NCBI GenBank assembly: GCA_035648055.1 | Contig: DASRMF010000025.1 | Location: 1-11,820 of the forward strand | Reading direction: 5' to 3' | Source of the DNA: Sediminicultor sp035648055 | GTDB taxonomy: Bacteria > Atribacterota > Phoenicimicrobiia > Phoenicimicrobiales > Phoenicimicrobiaceae | Length of the DNA stretch: 11,820 bases | In this document: one piece after another, positions 7,581-11,820 of the stretch | Layout: the number at the start of each line of letters is the position of its first letter | Position numbering within the stretch: the stretch's first letter is position 1 | The notes under the pieces: generated by a model | What the model was told of the DNA's origin: nothing | Databases searched by the model: none | What the model saw: only the letters and a program-made list of their open reading frames with translations | Made by a program: the position numbers and the translations under genes

Positions 7581-8507
7581 TTGAAAATGAAAATGAATAT
7601 AGATATCATAAAAAATAATTGTAAAAAACAAGGAATTGACAGTAAAATTAAATACGGTGAGCCATTGAAGAATCATACTTCGTTGAGAATTGGAGGGCTT
7701 GCTGATGTTTTTTGCAGCCCTAATAATATCGAAGATTTAAAGAAAGTCGTTTCTATTTCTAAAGAATATAATATACCTTTCTGGGTTATAGGAAACGGAA
7801 CAAACTTATTGATTTCGGATAGCGGTATAAGAGGTTTAGTAATTAACCTGAATAAAGGTTTTAAAAAGATAGAATTTTCTGATAAAATTGTAAAAGTAGG
7901 TGCGGGAGTTTCATTAGTATATCTGAGTAAAATAGTTTTGAATAGAGAATTGAGCGGCTTAGAATTTGCCTGTAATGTTCCCGGTACTTTAGGAGGAGCA
8001 ATAATTAATAATGCCAGTTTTAAAGGAAATTGTATGGCAGATGTAGTACAAGACGTAACTTTTTTAACCCGGGAAAATAAGATAGAAAGAACATCTAAAT
8101 CTAATTTAAATTTTAACTATCGTGAATGTAATTTAAAAGGCAAGCCGGTGATAATTTTAGAAGCAACTCTATTGTTGAAAAAGGGGAATAAAGAAGAAAT
8201 TGAATCTAAGATAAAACAAAATATTGAAATCAGAAAAACCAGACATCCTTTGGATAAATTCAGCGCGGGCAGTATATTCAAAAATCCGCCTGGTTATTAT
8301 GCCGGAGAATTGGCAGAAAAAGTTGGAGCAAAGGGATTATCTCGAGGTAAAGCCCAGGTTTCCTCCAGGCACGCTAATTTTATAATAAATAATGGCGGTG
8401 CGTCAGCCGGGGATATTTTATATTTGATTGAAGAGATAGAGAAAAGGGTAAAGAAAAATTTTGGAATAAAATTAGAGCGTGAAATAGAAATTTTGGGAGA
8501 ACGTTAA
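7581..8507 (+). CDS. murB: UDP-N-acetylenolpyruvoylglucosamine reductase MurB
   Basis: MurB is an FAD- and NADPH-dependent cytoplasmic reductase that turns UDP-GlcNAc-enolpyruvate into UDP-MurNAc, the substrate of MurC. The 308 residues fit the shorter type II MurB of Firmicutes and Thermotoga rather than the longer E. coli form. FAD-binding motifs are NHTSLRIGGLADVF (31-44), IGNGTNLLISD (70-80), LSGLEFACNVPGTLGGAIINN (124-144). The NYRE region gives Y180-R181. The catalytic serine lies in SAGSIFKNP (S231), followed by GKAQVSSRHANFIIN (256-270). E301 in LEREIEILGE matches the catalytic glutamate. The start is uncertain among TTG 7581, ATG 7587 and ATG 7593, which differ by up to four residues. 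I took the TTG on ribosome binding site distance. ddl, which follows murB in some clusters, is not here. Confidence 0.95.
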   Translation: MKMKMNIDIIKNNCKKQGIDSKIKYGEPLKNHTSLRIGGLADVFCSPNNIEDLKKVVSISKEYNIPFWVIGNGTNLLISDSGIRGLVINLNKGFKKIEFSDKIVKVGAGVSLVYLSKIVLNRELSGLEFACNVPGTLGGAIINNASFKGNCMADVVQDVTFLTRENKIERTSKSNLNFNYRECNLKGKPVIILEATLLLKKGNKEEIESKIKQNIEIRKTRHPLDKFSAGSIFKNPPGYYAGELAEKVGAKGLSRGKAQVSSRHANFIINNGGASAGDILYLIEEIEKRVKKNFGIKLEREIEILGER

Positions 8508-8511
8508 AATT

Positions 8512-8532
8512 AGTATCGAGTATATAGTATAT
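8512..8532 (+). repeat. Heptamer repeat, reverse-complement copy (three units)
   Basis: The three consecutive 7-base units are AGTATCG, AGTATAT and AGTATAT, followed by a diverged fourth (8533-8539). AGTATCG is the exact reverse complement of CGATACT, the main unit of the block at 3797-3824. The block lies in the murB-ftsQ spacer, just upstream of the ftsQ ribosome binding site (CGGAG, 8542-8546). Confidence 0.6.
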
Positions 8533-8555
8533 GGCATAAAACGGAGACCGGGTAG

Positions 8556-9389
8556 ATGAAAAGAACTGACGAGAATGAAGAATTGATGGAAGAGGAAGAG
8601 GAATTAGAAGAGGAGGAATTGGAGAAGGAAGAAGAGGAAGAAGGGGAAAAATATCAGTCTTTAACAGTAAGAGTAGTCAAAATATTGATTTTTTATTTGG
8701 CTATAGGTTTTTTAGGCTGGAATTTTTTTGCTTTTATATTTAGCTCAAGCTTTTGCAACATCGAGGATCTCATTATAAAAGGCAATGATAGTCTAAGCGA
8801 GGATGAAATATTTTATAAGTCCGGGGTACAATTAGGCGAAAATATCTTTAAGTTAGATCTAAAAAAATCTAAAGATTCTTTAATACAGGAACCCTGGATA
8901 AAAGAAGTAGAAATAAAACGGGTAATACCTAATAGAATTATTATTTCCATAAAAGAAAGAAAACCAGCGGCAATTGTCCATACAGGAGAAGAATATTTTT
9001 CCTCCACTAAAGAGGGAATAGTTTTATCTAAAATTGATAGACCGGAGGAAGGGTTTAGCCTGCCTTTAGTATTAGGGTTAGAACTTGATGTAATAAAAAT
9101 AGGAGAAATTATAGGTAAACCTGAGTTTAGGACGGCATTAGAGAGTATTAATTCAGCAGAAGTGATACTGCCCAAGAAATTTTGCCGGGTAGAAATATTA
9201 TCCCCGGATGATTTTATGATTTGCAATAGGGATGATACCTTAAAAGTTAGAGTGAATGGACCAGAAGGGATTATTAATAAGGAAAATTTATTAAGGGAAG
9301 CTCTGGAAAAAATTGAAAGGGAAAAATTATTAGTAGAATATATAGATATTCGCTTTAAAGATAGTTTAATAATTAAACTAAAAAAATAA
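8556..9389 (+). CDS. ftsQ: Cell division protein FtsQ/DivIB with poly-Glu cytoplasmic tail
   Basis: FtsQ (DivIB) is a single-pass membrane protein that links the cytoplasmic ring to the septal synthases together with FtsL and FtsB. The 277 residues show the expected plan. There is a cytoplasmic tail (1-39), one membrane helix (about 40-62), a POTRA domain (about 67-135) and a C-terminal beta domain. POTRA hallmarks are IEDLIIKGNDSLSEDEI (69-85), GENIFKLDL (94-102) and PWIKEVEIKRVIPNRIIISI (113-132), followed by KERKPAAIV (133-141). The assignment rests on this pattern and on the place between murB and ftsA. The oddity is the tail: 19 of residues 6-31 are glutamate, encoded by a nearly pure purine stretch (about 8567-8652). 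The ATG has a CGGAG site 9 bases upstream. Sequence identity across FtsQ is usually low, so the exact C-terminal domain limits are uncertain. Confidence 0.88.
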   Translation: MKRTDENEELMEEEEELEEEELEKEEEEEGEKYQSLTVRVVKILIFYLAIGFLGWNFFAFIFSSSFCNIEDLIIKGNDSLSEDEIFYKSGVQLGENIFKLDLKKSKDSLIQEPWIKEVEIKRVIPNRIIISIKERKPAAIVHTGEEYFSSTKEGIVLSKIDRPEEGFSLPLVLGLELDVIKIGEIIGKPEFRTALESINSAEVILPKKFCRVEILSPDDFMICNRDDTLKVRVNGPEGIINKENLLREALEKIEREKLLVEYIDIRFKDSLIIKLKK

Positions 9390-9417
9390 TGTTTGTAAAA
9401 TAAAAGACATTAGTTTA

Positions 9418-9446
9418 TTTACTTTAATTTTTTAATAGTGTATGAT
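9418..9446 (+). promoter_or_regulatory. Candidate housekeeping-sigma promoter for ftsA(-ftsZ)
   Basis: A -35-like TTTACT (9418-9423) and a -10-like TATGAT (9441-9446) are separated by exactly 17 bases in the 86-base ftsQ-ftsA spacer. The matches to TTGACA/TATAAT are 4/6 and 5/6. In AT-rich DNA such matches arise by chance, but the spacing and location before ftsA are good. Confidence 0.42.
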
Positions 9447-9461
9447 ATTTTAAAGCACATT

Positions 9462-9467
9462 GGGAGG
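9462..9467 (+). promoter_or_regulatory. Ribosome binding site of ftsA
   Basis: GGGAGG lies 8 bases before the ATG at 9476, a near-ideal match and spacing. Confidence 0.75.
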
Positions 9468-9475
9468 TTATAAAT

Positions 9476-10714
9476 ATGGGTACAGATGATATTGTAGTTG
9501 GTTTGGATATAGGTTCCAGAAAAGTATGTACAGTTATAGGTGAATTGGGTGAGAATGACCAAATAGAAATCATTGGTGTAGGCACAGCACCCTCCTTGGG
9601 AATAAGAAAAGGAGTAATTATAGATTTGGATCAAGCTATCCAATCGGTAAAAGAATCTATTGGAAGCGCTGAACGTATGGCAGGAACGCGTATTAATTCT
9701 GCTTTTGTTTCTATCGCCGGAAGCCATATATCATCTGTAAATAGCAAAGGTGTTATTGCTATTTCCGGAGAATCCCCGGAAATTACCGAAAAAGACATTG
9801 AAAAAGTTATAGAAGCTGCTAAAGCAGGAATAGTTTCTTCTGAGAAAGAATTGATTCATACTTTAAGCCGCGAATTTATTGTTGATGGCCAAAGTGGAAT
9901 ATCAGATCCCCTGGGAATGTCAGGAGCAAGATTAGAGGGTAAGGTCAATATTGTAACCGGTTCAATTACTGCTGTGCAAAATTTAATTAAATGTGTAGAA
10001 GGAGCGGGGCTGGATATTGAAGAAGTAATTTTTGGTACCCTGGCTTCCAGTAATGCGGTTTTAAGTGGTGCCGAGAAAGATTTAGGAGTTTTATTAGTTG
10101 ATATTGGTGCGGGGACTACAGAAATAACAATTTTTGTTGAAGGTGGATTGGCTTATTCTGCAGTTTTACCGGTTGGAGGTAACCAGATAACTAATGATTT
10201 AGCCGTTGGTTTAAGAACTTCTATAGAAGAAGCTGAAAAGATAAAAATTAATTATGGAAGCGCAGTTGAAAATAATGTTTCTCCTGAAAAATTATTAGAG
10301 ATTTCCAGTATAAACGGAAAGGACAAGGGCAATGTGTCCCAAAAGTACCTGGTAGAAATAATTGAGCCCCGGGTAAGTGAGATATTTAGTTTAGTAGGAG
10401 CCGAAGTTAGAAAATCCGGGTGTTACAATATGATTTCCGGAGGAATAGTTATAACCGGAGGAAGTTCTTTGCTGCCCGGTATGTTAGAAGTTGCAGAACA
10501 GGTCTTAAATTTACCCTCTCGATTAGGGAGACCCAATTACGAAGGGGAGTTAGCAGATCTTATAAATGACCCGTGCTATTCAGAAGCGGTTGGGTTGTTG
10601 AGTTTTGCTACCAAAAAATACTCTATCGGAAGATCATTTCAATCGACCAAAAGAAAAACAAGAGTAACAAATATTTTTACTAAAATTATCAACTGGTTGA
10701 AAGATTTTTTTTAA
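9476..10714 (+). CDS. ftsA: Cell division protein FtsA (actin-like membrane tether)
   Basis: FtsA is an actin-family ATPase that binds the FtsZ tail and anchors the ring to the membrane. The 412 residues match the family length (about 410-440). Seen in order are the phosphate 1 loop VGLDIGSRKVCTVIGE (8-23), and GIRKGVIIDLDQAI (42-55), which leads into the FtsA-specific 1C subdomain (about 84-162, including FVSIAGSHI). Phosphate 2 is LVDIGAGTTEI (207-217), and the adenosine motif is GGIVITGGSSLLPG (322-335). Near the end come SEAVGLLSFA (369-378) and a basic linker. The last 15 residues (398-412, ending NWLKDFF) form an amphipathic helix, the membrane-targeting sequence. The 1C subdomain and the C-terminal helix separate it from MreB and DnaK. 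It precedes ftsZ by 55 bases, the conserved ftsA-ftsZ pair, and probably has its own promoter. Confidence 0.96.
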   Translation: MGTDDIVVGLDIGSRKVCTVIGELGENDQIEIIGVGTAPSLGIRKGVIIDLDQAIQSVKESIGSAERMAGTRINSAFVSIAGSHISSVNSKGVIAISGESPEITEKDIEKVIEAAKAGIVSSEKELIHTLSREFIVDGQSGISDPLGMSGARLEGKVNIVTGSITAVQNLIKCVEGAGLDIEEVIFGTLASSNAVLSGAEKDLGVLLVDIGAGTTEITIFVEGGLAYSAVLPVGGNQITNDLAVGLRTSIEEAEKIKINYGSAVENNVSPEKLLEISSINGKDKGNVSQKYLVEIIEPRVSEIFSLVGAEVRKSGCYNMISGGIVITGGSSLLPGMLEVAEQVLNLPSRLGRPNYEGELADLINDPCYSEAVGLLSFATKKYSIGRSFQSTKRKTRVTNIFTKIINWLKDFF

Positions 10715-10755
10715 TTTTTTTATGCCTTTAAATAGTCTAATATTCCATTATTTGT

Positions 10756-10763
10756 AGGGAGGG
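10756..10763 (+). promoter_or_regulatory. Ribosome binding site of ftsZ
   Basis: AGGGAGGG lies 6 bases before the TTG at 10770. Together with an in-frame TAG at 10755-10757 it fixes TTG as the only credible start. It is among the strongest Shine-Dalgarno sequences in the window and may offset the weak start codon. Confidence 0.75.
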
Positions 10764-10769
10764 TATGAA

Positions 10770-11820
10770 TTGTTTAACCTTAATAATAAAGTAGGAGAAT
10801 TTATTGATATAAAAGTAATCGGTATAGGCGGCGGCGGCGGAAATGCTGTTAATAGAATGATTGATGCAAAATTACAAGGGGTTAATTATATTTCCGCTAA
10901 TACAGATGCCCAAGTGTTAGCCTTTTCTAATGCAGAACAAAAAATACAAATCGGTAGTAGGATAACTAAGGGTTTAGGTAGTGGATCGGATCCTGAAATT
11001 GGCCGTAAGGCGGCAGAAGAAGACAAAGACAGAATCGCTAAAGCTTTAAAAGGAGCAGATATGGTATTCATCACCGCTGGAATGGGAGGCGGAACAGGAA
11101 CCGGTGGTGCTCCTATCGTTGCTCAGATAGCTAAAGGCTTAGGTGCCCTAACAGTGGGAGTAGTAACCAAGCCTTTTTCTTTTGAAGGCCATAAAAGAAT
11201 GAAGCAGTCCGAGGAGGGAATAAAGCTCTTAAAAGAATGTGTAGATACTTTAATTGTAATACCTAACGATAGATTACTTCAGGTTGTTGAGGAAAATACT
11301 TCTGTATTGGATGCTTTTAAAATAGCCGATGAGATTTTACTGCATGGTATTCAGGGAATTACCGAAATTGTAGTCGAGCCAGGTTTAATAAATGTAGATT
11401 TTGCGGATGTGAGAATGATTATAGAAAATGCCGGTACAGCTATAATGGGTCTGGGAAGAGCAAGTGGTGAAAACCGAGCTGTAGAAGCAGCTCAAAGAGC
11501 TATAAACAGTCCACTTTTAGATACAAAAATCGATGGAGCTAGAGGTTTGTTATTTAATATCAGCGGAAGTTCAAGCTTAACTTTGTATGAAGTTAATAAG
11601 GCTGCTGAAATAATTTCCAAGGCAGCTAATCCGGACGCAAATATTATCTTTGGAGCGGTAATTAATAAAGAGTTAAATGATGAGGTAAAGGTAACGGTGA
11701 TAGCTACCGGATTTGAAACCTTGGAGAAAATAAAAGAAGAACCTAAACTTGAGGGAATCGATTTTAATAAAAATGAGATAAGCTATAATGATTTAGATAT
11801 ACCTACTTTTTTAAGGGAGA
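10770..11820 (+). CDS. ftsZ: Cell division GTPase FtsZ, 3' end cut by the window
   Basis: FtsZ is the tubulin-like GTPase that polymerises into the division ring. The visible 350 residues cover nearly the whole protein. Seen are KVIGIGGGGGNAVNRMI (15-31), NYISANTDAQVL (39-50), the tubulin signature AGMGGGTGTGGAP (103-115), TKPFSFEGHKR (about 132-142), and the T7 synergy loop NVDFADVRMI (208-217), whose aspartates complete the GTPase site of the next subunit. The globular core ends at VTVIATGF (308-315). Only about 25 residues then lead to the conserved C-terminal peptide DLDIPTFLRE (341-350), which binds FtsA and other tethers, so the flexible linker is short. The TTG start gives MFNLNNKVGEF, matching the family N-terminus. 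The reading frame is still open at the last base. Confidence 0.96.
   Translation, partial: MFNLNNKVGEFIDIKVIGIGGGGGNAVNRMIDAKLQGVNYISANTDAQVLAFSNAEQKIQIGSRITKGLGSGSDPEIGRKAAEEDKDRIAKALKGADMVFITAGMGGGTGTGGAPIVAQIAKGLGALTVGVVTKPFSFEGHKRMKQSEEGIKLLKECVDTLIVIPNDRLLQVVEENTSVLDAFKIADEILLHGIQGITEIVVEPGLINVDFADVRMIIENAGTAIMGLGRASGENRAVEAAQRAINSPLLDTKIDGARGLLFNISGSSSLTLYEVNKAAEIISKAANPDANIIFGAVINKELNDEVKVTVIATGFETLEKIKEEPKLEGIDFNKNEISYNDLDIPTFLRE

Noticed and set aside
8813..9226. 137-codon open frame on the minus strand inside ftsQ
   Set aside because: It lies wholly within the POTRA and beta-domain coding region, shows no family motif, and looks like a shadow of the real gene. The same holds for the shorter minus-strand frames, including 9419-9727 and 4216-4470.
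10703..10721. T-rich stretch at the end of ftsA as a terminator
   Set aside because: There is no G+C-rich stem before the T-runs. The first run encodes the final Phe residues of the FtsA membrane helix.
10715..10743. Promoter for ftsZ alone (TAATAT at 10738-10743)
   Set aside because: The -35 position is just a run of T. In DNA this AT-rich, such a -10 match carries little weight.
10765..10767. ATG at 10765 as the ftsZ start
   Set aside because: It is in a different frame and reaches a stop after about nine codons. The FtsZ frame is entered only from TTG 10770.
10826..10840. GGC triplet run as an independent repeat element
   Set aside because: It encodes the invariant glycine-rich nucleotide-binding loop of FtsZ, which fully explains it.

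Overview
The window is a segment of a bacterial division and cell wall (dcw) gene cluster. Every gene lies on the + strand, in the order 'murE-murF-mraY-ftsW-murG-murC-murB-ftsQ-ftsA-ftsZ'. The first gene is cut at its 5' end and the last at its 3' end. The DNA is AT-rich, roughly one third G+C by eye. Shine-Dalgarno sequences are of the GGAG/GGGAGG type, and two to four genes may start at TTG. The gene order, the Bacillus-length MraY and an FtsZ tail ending in DIPTFLR would suit a Firmicutes-like or other deep-branching low-GC lineage such as Atribacterota. That assignment is inference only; no taxonomic marker such as rRNA is present.

Layout. Positions 1-6106 carry 'murE, murF, mraY, ftsW and murG. 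The first three are nearly gapless. A 125-base spacer (positions 3753-3880) then stands between mraY and ftsW, where many bacteria keep murD. It contains a degenerate tandem repeat with a strict 7-bp period. murG follows ftsW by 3 bases. Positions 6186-8507 carry murC and murB, with a 79-base leader before murC. Positions 8508-8555 contain a second, smaller block of the same heptamer in reverse complement. Positions 8556-9389 carry ftsQ with an extraordinary poly-glutamate N-terminus. A good candidate promoter at 9418-9446 precedes ftsA. ftsZ follows with a TTG start and a very strong Shine-Dalgarno, and runs out of the window within its conserved C-terminal peptide. No stretch longer than about 130 bases lacks a gene.

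How the genes work together. MurB makes UDP-MurNAc, and MurC, (MurD), MurE and MurF build the stem peptide on it in the cytoplasm. MraY attaches the product to undecaprenyl phosphate (lipid I), and MurG adds GlcNAc (lipid II). FtsW polymerises lipid II at the septum. FtsZ forms the division ring, FtsA ties it to the membrane, and FtsQ links the ring to the periplasmic synthases. All ten genes are recognisable members of known families. I do not see a wholly new system. The points worth a second look are the missing murD with its repeat-filled gap, the dispersed inverted heptamer family, a MurE with altered substrate-recognition residues, and the acidic FtsQ tail.
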